This document shows positions 43,644 to 51,336 of a stretch of 64,000 bases of DNA, one piece after another. Below the pieces are notes generated by a model that was not told the origin of the DNA, did not search any database, and saw only the letters and a program-made list of their open reading frames with translations. Location of the stretch: NCBI RefSeq assembly GCF_014645835.1, contig NZ_BMMM01000020.1, forward strand, positions 1 to 64,000, given 5' to 3'. Both the position numbers and the translations under genes were made by a program. Each line of letters starts with the position of its first letter. Within the stretch, counting starts at the first letter, position 1. Source of the DNA: Streptomyces albiflavescens (GTDB lineage: Bacteria; Actinomycetota; Actinomycetes; Streptomycetales; Streptomycetaceae).

Positions 43644-44084
43644 CGGGCACGAAACCGCTGCTCACCCGCCACGCGGAGGCCCTCGACCTGCTCGGCGACC
43701 GCGTCCGCACGGTCCGGGACGACCAGTGGGACGCCCCCCCCACGCCCTGCACCGGCTGGACGGTGTGTGATCTCGTCGACCATCTGGTCTCCGGACAGCT
43801 GTGGGTGCCCCCGACGCTCCGGGAAGAACGGGTCGCTGCCAACCGCCGGACACGGCCACCGGGACGAACTCGACCGGCCCGTACACCCGTTGCGACCCGC
43901 GCCCGTCGAGCGGGCCCCCGACGCCCTCCACCAGCGCCCCGAACACCCTTTCAACGGCGCCGGACTCGCCGCCGAGGCAGGCATCGGGGTGCGCCGGCTC
44001 CAGGACGCGTTCCGCCGCTACCGGGATCTGTTCCGCGCGGCCCTGTGCGTACGGCCCCTTCCGCTCACGCCGCCTGACGCGTGA
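43640..44084 (+). pseudogene. Mosaic of broken DinB-like and AraC-like fragments
   Basis: From ATG 43640 about 60 residues match a TIGR03086/DinB-type N-terminus (LLTRHAEALDLLGDRVRTV, CTGWTVCDLVDHLVSGQL). After LWVPPTL the frame becomes arginine/proline-rich shadow sequence. In another frame near the end the residues LAAEAGIGVRRLQDAFRRYR resemble the DNA-binding helix of AraC regulators. No frame joins them into a complete gene. It is read as decayed material overlapping the end of the PfpI gene. Confidence 0.6.
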
Positions 44085-44607
44085 ACGCCTCCAGGAGCGC
44101 CTCGCGGAACGCCTTGAGATCGGCCGGTTTACGGCTGGTGATCAACGTGTTGGGCCCCCGCCCACAGACGTGCACGCGCTCGTCGACCCAGGTGCCGCCC
44201 GCGTTGCGGATGTCCGTGCGCAGACTCGGCCAGGAGGTGAGCACACGGCCCCGGACCACGTCGGCCTCGACGAGTGTCCAGGGTGCGTGGCAGATCGCGG
44301 CGACCGGACGGCCCCTCTCGAAGAAGTCGCGTACGAAGGTCACGGCCCGTTCGTCCAGCCGCAGGGTGTCGGGGTTCGCCACGCCGCCCGGCAGGACGAG
44401 CCCGTCGAAGGACTGGGCCGACACGTCGGCGACGACCTCGTCCACGGGGAACGTGTCCGCCTTGTCCAGATGGCGGAACGCCTGGATCCGCCCGGGCTTG
44501 GTGGACACCAGAACGGGCTCGCCGCCCGCGTCCGTCACCGCCTGCCAGGGATCGGTGAGTTCGATCTGCTCGACGCCCTGCGGCGCCATCAGGAACGCGA
44601 TACGCAT
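44065..44607 (-). CDS. DJ-1/PfpI-family protein
   Basis: A 180-residue glutamine-amidotransferase-like protein. The nucleophile-elbow Cys lies in AAICHAPWTLVEADVVRG, with an upstream DGLVLPGGVANPD that carries the family acid. It begins MRIAFLMAPQGVEQIELTDPW. PfpI/YhbO proteins counter glyoxal damage or act as chaperones under stress; the actual activity is unknown. ATG at 44607, with CGGAGACGGAG-type SD. It heads toward the decayed region downstream and follows a CBS gene in reverse order. Confidence 0.85.
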   Translation of the reverse strand: MRIAFLMAPQGVEQIELTDPWQAVTDAGGEPVLVSTKPGRIQAFRHLDKADTFPVDEVVADVSAQSFDGLVLPGGVANPDTLRLDERAVTFVRDFFERGRPVAAICHAPWTLVEADVVRGRVLTSWPSLRTDIRNAGGTWVDERVHVCGRGPNTLITSRKPADLKAFREALLEAFTRQAA

Positions 44608-44654
44608 GGCTGCTCCGTCTCCTTTTCCGGCCGTCAGAGCGGCTTTCCCGGCCG

Positions 44655-45098
44655 TCAGAGCGGCGGGCGACGGGTGCCGGACGGCCGCTCCGACGCGGCG
44701 CGGCTGATGTCGGCGAGTGCCGAGCCCGGGTCCTGCGCCACCGCGAGGTCACCGAGGCTCACCATCCCCACCGGCCGACCGTCCTCGACGACCGGCAGCC
44801 GGCGTACGGCGTGCTCGCGCATCAGCTCGATCGCGGTGGACACGGCCTCGTCAGGGCCGATCACGACCGGATGGGGGGTGCACACGGCCTGGGCGCTGAC
44901 GGTCAGCGGATCGGCGCCGTCGGCTACGGCGCGCAATGTGATGTCACGGTCGGTGAGGACCCCGATCAGCTGATGGTCGGCCACCAGGACATCGCCGATG
45001 TCCTGGGCCCGCATGAGTTGCGCGGCCTCGACGAGTGAGGCGTCCGGGCTGACCGCGACGACTCCCGGTGTCATGACTTCCCTGACGAAATCTGCCAT
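44655..45098 (-). CDS. Tandem CBS-domain protein
   Basis: A 147-residue protein with two CBS motifs. The first starts VREVMTPGVVAVSPDASL and ends DVLVADHQLIGVLTDRDITLR. The second has VVIGPDEAVSTAIELMREHAVRRLPVVEDGRPVGMVS. CBS pairs bind adenosine nucleotides and sense energy state. Start ATG 45098 with an AGGAAGG upstream; the longer frame is a shadow. Likely a stand-alone stress or energy sensor, in line with neighbouring PfpI and sigma genes. Confidence 0.87.
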   Translation of the reverse strand: MADFVREVMTPGVVAVSPDASLVEAAQLMRAQDIGDVLVADHQLIGVLTDRDITLRAVADGADPLTVSAQAVCTPHPVVIGPDEAVSTAIELMREHAVRRLPVVEDGRPVGMVSLGDLAVAQDPGSALADISRAASERPSGTRRPPL

Positions 45099-45202
45099 GG
45101 CTGTTGGGCCTTCCTGCGTTCCCCGGCTGCGGGGGTGCGGGTGCGTCGACGGGACGACGGCCGCAGTACCCCCGAGCCGGGCGCCCATGCCTTCCCTTCC
45201 GG

Positions 45203-45580
45203 TCACCCGACGCGCACGACCGCTTCGGCCAGCTCGTGCGCCGTGGTGTAGCGGGCCTTGTGCGGCAGTCGTTCCAGGGCCTCGACGAGCACGTCCGGGG
45301 CGTGCTTGTCCCGCAGCAGGCCGGTCAGCTCGCGGGGACCTGCGGGGAACGGCGTACGGCCCAGCAGTCGCCCCAGCTCGAGCTGCACCTTCTCGACGGG
45401 GGCGGCCGCACGGCCCGGCGTCACGGGGCCGCTCGCGAGCTCCGGGTCGTCGTCGGCGGTCGGCTCCGGATCGTGCCACTCCTCGGTCCGGGTGGGGTGC
45501 CCCGACCTGAGCAGCTCTCGTAGTTCGTGCTTCATCTCCTCGTCCCGGTGGACACTCAGCCGGTCGCTGCCTCGCTGCAT
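45203..45580 (-). CDS. DUF2795 domain protein
   Basis: A 125-residue protein with an acidic N-terminal half and a DUF2795-like C-terminus (VQLELGRLLGRTPFPAGP...DVLVEALERLPHKARYTTAHEL). Such domains occur with stress proteins in actinobacteria; molecular role unknown. ATG 45580 is preferred to 45613 because GGAGGGAG lies 4-5 bases upstream. Divergent from the sigma-factor gene, sharing a 267-base control region. Confidence 0.75.
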   Translation of the reverse strand: MQRGSDRLSVHRDEEMKHELRELLRSGHPTRTEEWHDPEPTADDDPELASGPVTPGRAAAPVEKVQLELGRLLGRTPFPAGPRELTGLLRDKHAPDVLVEALERLPHKARYTTAHELAEAVVRVG

Positions 45581-45847
45581 GACTCCCTCCAGATGTTCGG
45601 GGGTGGTGTTCACGTACCCGTGGACCGGGAGTCGACACGTGGCTCAGCGGTCACCAACCGCCCCACTTTCGTAGCCGTGCGTGTTTGCTCCGCATGCCTC
45701 GGGGCAGACGCACTCCCAGTGCTTCGGACAGGAGGCACGTCCGTGGGAGCGGCGAACCGTCGCCACGGGTGTGTCCGTCCGGCGCATCGACGCACTCCCA
45801 CGGTGACTGCCCAACTCAAGGCACCTCCGAGGGAGTTGCTACGCACC

Positions 45848-46642
45848 ATGCGAACTCAAGCGAGCGCGAAGCATCATCCGCACGACGACGCCCCCGACAC
45901 CGCAGAGGCATTCCGCAAGCTCGCCACGCTCCCCCCGGGCCAGCAGCGCGACACGCTCCGTGAGGAGATCGTCGAGGCCTGGCTGCCGATGGCCGAACGG
46001 CTCGCGGGGCGGTTCCGCAGCCGCGGCGAGAGTCACGAGGACCTGCGCCAGGTCGCGGCGCTCGGCCTGGTCAAGGCCGTCGACCGCTACGATCCGGAGC
46101 TCGGCAACGCCTTCGAGAGCTACGCCGTGCCGACCATCACCGGTGAGATCAAGCGCCACTTCCGCGACCACATGTGGACCCTGCATGTGCCGCGCCGCGT
46201 CCAGGACCTGCGCAACCGGGTGCGGTTCGCCAGCCAGGACCTGTCGGGGACCATCTCGGGCCGCAGGCCCACCGTCGCCGAGATCGCCGAGCACGCCCGA
46301 ATGAGCGAGGAGGACGTCCTGACCGGCCTGGAAGCCCTGGAGAGCTTCACCGCCCTCTCCCTGGACGCCGAACTCCCGGGCAGCGAGGACGGCTACTCGC
46401 TCAGCGACGCCCTCGGATCGCCCGACCCGGCCCTCGACACCGTGATCGACCGCGAGGCCGTCAAGCCCCGCCTGCAGGCCCTGCCCGAACGGGAGCGCGC
46501 CATCCTCTACATGCGGTTCTTCGGTGACATGACCCAGAGCCGCATCGCCGACGAACTCGGCATCTCCCAGATGCACGTCTCCCGGCTGATCAGCCGCTGC
46601 TGCACCCGACTGCGCGACCAGGTGATGCGCGACGTGGCGTAG
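45848..46642 (+). CDS. SigF/SigB-family RNA polymerase sigma factor
   Basis: A 264-residue sigma-70 group 3 factor. Region 2 contains SHEDLRQVAALGLVKAVDRYDPELGNAFESYAVPTITGEIKRHFRD, the region that binds core and the -10 element. Region 3 is PTVAEIAEHARMSEEDVLTGLE and region 4 LPERERAILYMRFFGDMTQSRIADELGISQMHVSRLISRC. Streptomycetes carry many such sigma factors for stress and sporulation, normally held by RsbW-like anti-sigma factors; none is adjacent here. ATG 45848 with GAGGGAG is used; GTG 45803 is less likely. Confidence 0.9.
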   Translation: MRTQASAKHHPHDDAPDTAEAFRKLATLPPGQQRDTLREEIVEAWLPMAERLAGRFRSRGESHEDLRQVAALGLVKAVDRYDPELGNAFESYAVPTITGEIKRHFRDHMWTLHVPRRVQDLRNRVRFASQDLSGTISGRRPTVAEIAEHARMSEEDVLTGLEALESFTALSLDAELPGSEDGYSLSDALGSPDPALDTVIDREAVKPRLQALPERERAILYMRFFGDMTQSRIADELGISQMHVSRLISRCCTRLRDQVMRDVA

Positions 46643-46657
46643 CGCCCGGTCCGCGGA

Positions 46658-47785
46658 TCAGTTCAACCGCGCCATGGCCAGCGCGATATGACGGGACATC
46701 ATGTCCATCGCCTGCCCCTCGGCCATGGAGAACGCCAGCCGCGCGCCGCTGCGGAACAGCGTCAACACCCCCCGTACGGGCCCGGATTCGGTGGTCAGTG
46801 GCACGCACAGCAGCGACGTCACATTCGCGCGTACGAGGACGGGAGCGCCCGAGGTGTCACGCCCGAAGGCGTCCGGGTCCTCGGGGCGCACCTGAAGGGC
46901 CGTGGAACCGCCGCGTGCCGCCTCGACGACGAGGGGGCACGCGGCGGGATCCTGCCCGGCCACGGCCGCCACCTCCTCGGCGCGGTCCGACGGTCCCAGG
47001 ACGGTCGTACGGGACAGTCGCGCGGCCCCGGCGTCGGCCACCACCCAGTCCGCGAAGCGCCCGTGCAGCACCCCGGCCGCCCGTGCGAGCACCGCGGAGC
47101 GGTCCCCGCCGGGTGCGCTCAGCAGTGCCGTGGTCATCGCGTCCACCAGGTCCATCAGCGCGGCGTGCCGGGTGGTCTCGGAGAGGCTCGGCGCTGCCTG
47201 GCCCGGCATGTTCCCCTCCGACGGCACCCGGGAGTCGCCGGGCTGCAGGACGACGAGGACGGCGGTCCGGGGTTCCCCGCTGGGCCGCAGGGCGGTCAGC
47301 GTGGCGCGCACCGGTACCGACGGCTGCTGCTGGAGGTGCACGGTGAGACCGCGGTCGCCCTCGCCGCGTGCCACCGCCGCCGCTTGCGAGCGGAACGCGG
47401 CACGGTCGGCGTGCGCGAGGAACCCGGTCAGCGGCCGGCCGGTCGCATAGCCCGCCCGGACTCCGGTGAAGGCGGTCGCCGCGAAGTTCAGTCTGCGCAC
47501 CACCGTCTCGCGGTCCACCAGCGCGACGGGCACCGGCACCCGCTGGAAGAGTGCCTTGAGAAGCTGCTGCTCCTGACGGTCCACCGAGGCGACGCCGGAC
47601 GGGGCGGCCAGCGACAGGCGCTGGAACCATGGCCACAACTGGTCGGCCACATGGTCGAGTTCGAAGATCGCCGCGTCGAGCACCGTGGGAAGGTCGTCGG
47701 ACGACACGGGCCGAGACGCCTTCAACTCCGCAACGCGGCGCACGAAATCCGCAAGTTCCTCACCGAATTCGTCCGTCTGCGCCAT
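46658..47785 (-). CDS. PAS and GAF domain sensor protein
   Basis: A 375-residue soluble protein with an N-terminal helical segment, a PAS-like domain (PVPVALVDRETVVRRLNFAAT, about 90-190) and a GAF domain (about 215-370, VLARAAGVLHGRFADWVVADAG, SLLCVPLTTESGPVRGVLTLF). No output domain is visible, so it may act on a partner protein. It starts at 47785 (MAQTDEFG) and diverges from the ANTAR gene. Ligand unknown. Confidence 0.8.
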   Translation of the reverse strand: MAQTDEFGEELADFVRRVAELKASRPVSSDDLPTVLDAAIFELDHVADQLWPWFQRLSLAAPSGVASVDRQEQQLLKALFQRVPVPVALVDRETVVRRLNFAATAFTGVRAGYATGRPLTGFLAHADRAAFRSQAAAVARGEGDRGLTVHLQQQPSVPVRATLTALRPSGEPRTAVLVVLQPGDSRVPSEGNMPGQAAPSLSETTRHAALMDLVDAMTTALLSAPGGDRSAVLARAAGVLHGRFADWVVADAGAARLSRTTVLGPSDRAEEVAAVAGQDPAACPLVVEAARGGSTALQVRPEDPDAFGRDTSGAPVLVRANVTSLLCVPLTTESGPVRGVLTLFRSGARLAFSMAEGQAMDMMSRHIALAMARLN

Positions 47786-47904
47786 GCGATGAACGTAACC
47801 CGAGCGGCGCATTCCGGGGGCGGCGGGGGCCGAACCCGCAGAACTTGTTTTTCACGCAGGTGAGCGGGAAGGCGCCGAGGAGAGAACGAGAGGGGGAGCG
47901 AACC

Positions 47905-48621
47905 ATGCCGGAAACCGATCAACTCGGCCACCTGGGAACGGAATCGCCCGAGTCCGCCCTTCCCGGAAGGAGGCTCTCGGAACTCGTCGAGCAGGCCGTG
48001 CGCTGCACCACCGACTGCTGCGGCGCCAGCAGCATGGTGTGCGAGCACGGCGCCGAGCTGCCCGTCGCGGTGACCCACCCCGACCTTGCCGGACTCGTCT
48101 CGGTGCAGCTCCGCTCCGGCGACGGGCCGATCCCGGCCGCCCTGGAGCACGGTGAGCCCGTCGACTCGGCGGACCTGCTGCGCGAGGAGCGCTGGCCGGA
48201 GTACCGCGCCATGGCCCTCGACGCGGGCGTGCGCTCCAGCGTCACCATCCCCTTCCGGCGCTCCGGGCTGACCGTCACCCTCAGCCTCTACAGCTTCCGG
48301 CCCGGCGCCCTGGAGGACGTCCCGCACGGCCCCGCCCGCGCGCTCGGCGAGCTCGCCGCGACCTGTCTGGTCCGCGACCGCTCCTACCGCGCCGCGCTCA
48401 CCGAGCTCGACCAGCTGGGCACCGCGCTGCGCTCCCGGCCCGTCGTCGACCAGGCATGCGGGATCGTCATGCACGTGCTCGGCTGCGACGCGGACACGGC
48501 CTTCGGGGTACTGCGCCGCATCTCGCAGGGCACCAACCGCAAACTGTCCGACGTCGCCTCGGCCGTCGTGGACAAACGTGGTCGGGGACTGGAGAAGCAG
48601 CTCGTCGCACTGTCCAACTGA
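47905..48621 (+). CDS. GAF-ANTAR RNA-binding antiterminator
   Basis: A 238-residue regulator. The N-terminal GAF sensor spans about 20-160 (RLSELVEQAVRCTTDCCGA, DAGVRSSVTIPFRRSGLTVTL). The C-terminal ANTAR domain spans about 175-235 (LDQLGTALRSRPVVDQACGI, TAFGVLRRISQGTNRKLSDV). ANTAR domains bind paired RNA hairpins to prevent termination. The shared 119-base divergent region with the PAS-GAF gene suggests co-control. ATG 47905, AGGGGGAGCG upstream. Confidence 0.88.
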   Translation: MPETDQLGHLGTESPESALPGRRLSELVEQAVRCTTDCCGASSMVCEHGAELPVAVTHPDLAGLVSVQLRSGDGPIPAALEHGEPVDSADLLREERWPEYRAMALDAGVRSSVTIPFRRSGLTVTLSLYSFRPGALEDVPHGPARALGELAATCLVRDRSYRAALTELDQLGTALRSRPVVDQACGIVMHVLGCDADTAFGVLRRISQGTNRKLSDVASAVVDKRGRGLEKQLVALSN

Positions 48622-48837
48622 CCGGTTGTGGCAGGCGGGCCCCGGGCCCGGGCGGACGGGGGCCACGTGTCTGGGGCATGCGGTGGTTCTCGAGCCCGTG
48701 GCGTCACCCGCTCGGGCGTCCGTGTCCCGCGAATGGTGCCCGGCCGCGCGCGCCGCGCCGCGGGGCGGGCTGTGATGGGCTCCGGGGGCACGACGGCCGT
48801 GCCCCCGGGAAGCCGCCCTGCCGAAGGAGCCCGTCCC

Positions 48838-49872
48838 ATGCGCCGTACCGCCCGTGCCCTGTCCGCAACCGCCCTGGCCGGTGCCGCCCTGGGCGCCGCC
48901 GCGTCGGCCGCGTCCGCGGATCCGGCCGCGGAGGTCAGCCCGGGGTCCGTCGAACCCGGTGGCACGATCACCATCTCCGTCACCTGTGACGGGATCGCCG
49001 GATCCCCGCCCGACTTCATCGACGCCACCTCGGAGGGCTTCGAGAAGGGAAAGGTCCAGCTGCGCCGGGTGGAGGGCGGCGAGCAGGGGGTGGCGGGTGC
49101 CGCCGCCTACCGGGGTACGGCCCGTGTCCCGCAGAGCGACGCCGTCGACGCCGGCTCTGACGCGGTGGCCGCCCAGTCGGAGTGGGGCGTCGACGGCGCG
49201 TGCCCCGGGGCCTCGGGCGGCCAGGAGGAGAAGTGGAAGGCCTCGTACACCGTGGCTCGTGGCCTCACCGCGGCCGCCGGCACCACGCAGAGCCTCCCGG
49301 ACAGTGGCGCTGTGGAGCCCCCGAGTGACAGTGGCACCGTGGAGCCCCCGAGTGACAGTGGCACCGTGGAACGCCCGCCCGACAGTGGCACAGGGCAGAG
49401 CCTGCCGGACAGCGGCACCACGCAGAGCCTCCCGGACAGCGGCACAGGGCAGAGCCTCCCGGACAGTGAGGCCGTGGAGCCCACGAGTGACAGTGAGGCC
49501 GTGGAGCCCCCGAGTGACAGTGAGGCCGTGGAGCCCACGAGTGACAGCGGCGCCGTGGACCCCCCGAGTGACAGTGGCACCGTGGAACGTCCGCTCGACA
49601 GCGGCACGGGGCAGAGTCCGTCGGACAGCGACGCCGTGGAGCGCCCGTCGGACAGTGACGCCGTGAAGCGCCCGTCGGACAGCGACGCCGCGGAGCGCCC
49701 GTCGGACAGCGGTACCGGGCAGCGCCCACCGGCTATTGAGGGTGGGGTGCAGGCCGGGGAGGGCGGCGCCTTCACCGACTCCGTCCCGGCGCTGGCTGCC
49801 GGAGGTGTCCTCATCGCGGGCGCTCTGGGCGCGGCCGCCCACCGACTGCGCTACAAGGACACGTCCGCCTGA
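48838..49872 (+). CDS. Secreted membrane-anchored protein with sixteen 9-residue repeats
   Basis: A 344-residue exported protein. Residues 1-27 (MRRTAR..., ASAASA) form a signal peptide. A ~120-residue folded domain (VSPGSVEPGGTITISVTCDG) resembles small immunoglobulin-like ectodomains. From residue 155 to 298 there are exactly sixteen 9-residue units of type DS(G/E/D)(A/T)V(E/G)(R/P/Q)(P/S)(S/P/L), acidic and Pro/Ser-rich, acting as an extended stalk. A single C-terminal membrane helix (ALAAGGVLIAGALGAAAHRL) and basic tail anchor it; no LPxTG motif. Repeat length likely varies between strains. Confidence 0.8.
   Translation: MRRTARALSATALAGAALGAAASAASADPAAEVSPGSVEPGGTITISVTCDGIAGSPPDFIDATSEGFEKGKVQLRRVEGGEQGVAGAAAYRGTARVPQSDAVDAGSDAVAAQSEWGVDGACPGASGGQEEKWKASYTVARGLTAAAGTTQSLPDSGAVEPPSDSGTVEPPSDSGTVERPPDSGTGQSLPDSGTTQSLPDSGTGQSLPDSEAVEPTSDSEAVEPPSDSEAVEPTSDSGAVDPPSDSGTVERPLDSGTGQSPSDSDAVERPSDSDAVKRPSDSDAAERPSDSGTGQRPPAIEGGVQAGEGGAFTDSVPALAAGGVLIAGALGAAAHRLRYKDTSA
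49300..49731 (+). repeat. 27-bp tandem repeat, 16 copies, in frame
   Basis: Sixteen consecutive 27-bp units begin at GAC 49300 and end at 49731 with no interruption; all keep the frame and each begins GACAGT/GACAGC. Groups of similar units (GTGGAGCCC, GGGCAGAGC, GCCGTGGAG) show expansion by unequal exchange. Confidence 0.9.
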
Positions 49873-50088
49873 GGGGTGACAGCACAACCCGACCGGCCGT
49901 CCATGGGGTGGCCGAACCTTGGGTACGGAGAGGCCGAGGGCGCGAGCGGCACCGTACGAGTGGCTGTACGAAGGGACGGAACACCGGAGACCGTACGGAG
50001 GCAGGAGCACCGGAGCGGGGCACGGCAGCGGCGACGGTGCGATACACCGGCGACACGGCACGGCACCACGGACTGCGCGGAGGAACGT

Positions 50089-51336
50089 ATGCGTCGGACG
50101 CATCCGGAAGGGCACGGCCCCGTCCGTTACGGCCCGCCTCTTCCCGATCAGGGCCTGCCCGTACTGCCGGAACTCCGCTCCGTGCTGGCCGCCGCCGCGG
50201 ACCGGGCCCACGCCGAGCCCTCCGGCGGCGGGCCCGCGCTCCTCGACGCGGCCTGTGCCTACTGGAGCCGACGCGGACTGCCCGCCGCACACGACCGGGT
50301 GGCCGCCGCACCCGGTGCCCCCGCACTGCTCCTCGCGCTGACCGGTGCGCTCGGTGGCGACGTCCTCGTGCCGCGTCCGTGCGCCGCCTGGTGGGCTCCA
50401 CAGGTACGGCTGTTGGGCAGATCCGTGTTCCATGTGGCGACCCCCGCGGAGTGCGGGGGTCTTCCGGATCCGTACGCCCTCCTGGAAACCGTCCGCAGAG
50501 TCCGCGCCGAGGGCGGCGAACCGCGGCTGCTCGTGCTCTCCGTGGCGGACGACCCCACCGCGACCGTCGCGCCGCCCGAGGTCGTCCACGAGACCGTGGA
50601 GGCCGCGGTGGGCGAGGGGTTGCACATCGTCAGCGACGAGACCTGGCGCGACACGCTGCACGGGCCGCACGACACGGTGCTGCTCAGCCCCGCCGAGATG
50701 CTCCCCGAGGAGGTCACCGTCCTCACGGATCTCGCGGGGGCCTTCCTGCCGCAGGGCTGGCCGGCCGCCGTGGCCCGCTTCCCGGACACCGACTCCGGGG
50801 TCGGGCTGCGTGCCCGAGTCCTCGACGTGCTCACCGTGCTCGGCGCGCGGGTCGCCGAACCGGTCGCCGCTGCGGCCGCCTTCGCACTCGACGAGCCCGC
50901 CGCGATCACGGAACGGCTCACCGCCGCCGTACACCTGCACGCGCGTGTGGCCGCCGCCGCGCACCACGCGGTGGTCGGCGCGGGCGCCCTCGCGCGGCCC
51001 CCGCAGGCCGGCAGACACCTGTACGTGGACCTCGGCCCGCTGCGCTCCGCGCTCGGCGCGCACGGCGTGGGCGACGCCCAGGACCTGGAGGACTTCCTCA
51101 CCGCCCGGCTCGGCATGCCCGCGCCGGGCGGTCACCGGTTCGGCGACGACCTCGCGTCGTTGAGGGTGCGCCTGGGCACCGGGCCGCTGCTCGGCGCCAC
51201 GGACGAGGAGCGGGCGGAATGCCTCACGTCACCCTCGCCGTTGGAACTGCCACAGGTACAACGCGCGTTGGCCCTTCTAGGGTCGGCCTTCGGCGATCTC
51301 CGCGACGACGCTCAGCGATGGGAGCCTCCTCGATGA
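50089..51336 (+). CDS. Lysine-free aminotransferase-fold protein
   Basis: A 415-residue protein of the PLP class I/II fold: DRVAAAPGAPALLLALTGAL resembles the cofactor-phosphate cup, EGLHIVSDETWRDTLHG the aspartate strand, and VTVLTDLAGAFLPQGWPAAV aligns with the usual 'S-x-S-K' block. No lysine is present there, nor anywhere in the sequence, so the internal aldimine cannot form. It may be a binding protein, a partner of an active paralogue, or an enzyme without PLP. ATG 50089 after GGAGGAACGT. It overlaps the MBL gene as ATGA. Confidence 0.75.
   Translation: MRRTHPEGHGPVRYGPPLPDQGLPVLPELRSVLAAAADRAHAEPSGGGPALLDAACAYWSRRGLPAAHDRVAAAPGAPALLLALTGALGGDVLVPRPCAAWWAPQVRLLGRSVFHVATPAECGGLPDPYALLETVRRVRAEGGEPRLLVLSVADDPTATVAPPEVVHETVEAAVGEGLHIVSDETWRDTLHGPHDTVLLSPAEMLPEEVTVLTDLAGAFLPQGWPAAVARFPDTDSGVGLRARVLDVLTVLGARVAEPVAAAAAFALDEPAAITERLTAAVHLHARVAAAAHHAVVGAGALARPPQAGRHLYVDLGPLRSALGAHGVGDAQDLEDFLTARLGMPAPGGHRFGDDLASLRVRLGTGPLLGATDEERAECLTSPSPLELPQVQRALALLGSAFGDLRDDAQRWEPPR

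Noticed and set aside
45690..45720. SigB-type promoter (GTTT-N14-GGGG) before the sigma gene
   Set aside because: The -10-like part reads GGGGCA, not GGGTA(T/C), too weak to list.
49908..51300. Long overlapping frames across the aminotransferase-fold gene
   Set aside because: They are Arg/Pro/Ala-rich shadows of high-GC coding DNA; only the frame starting at 50089 has fold-like sequence and RBS.
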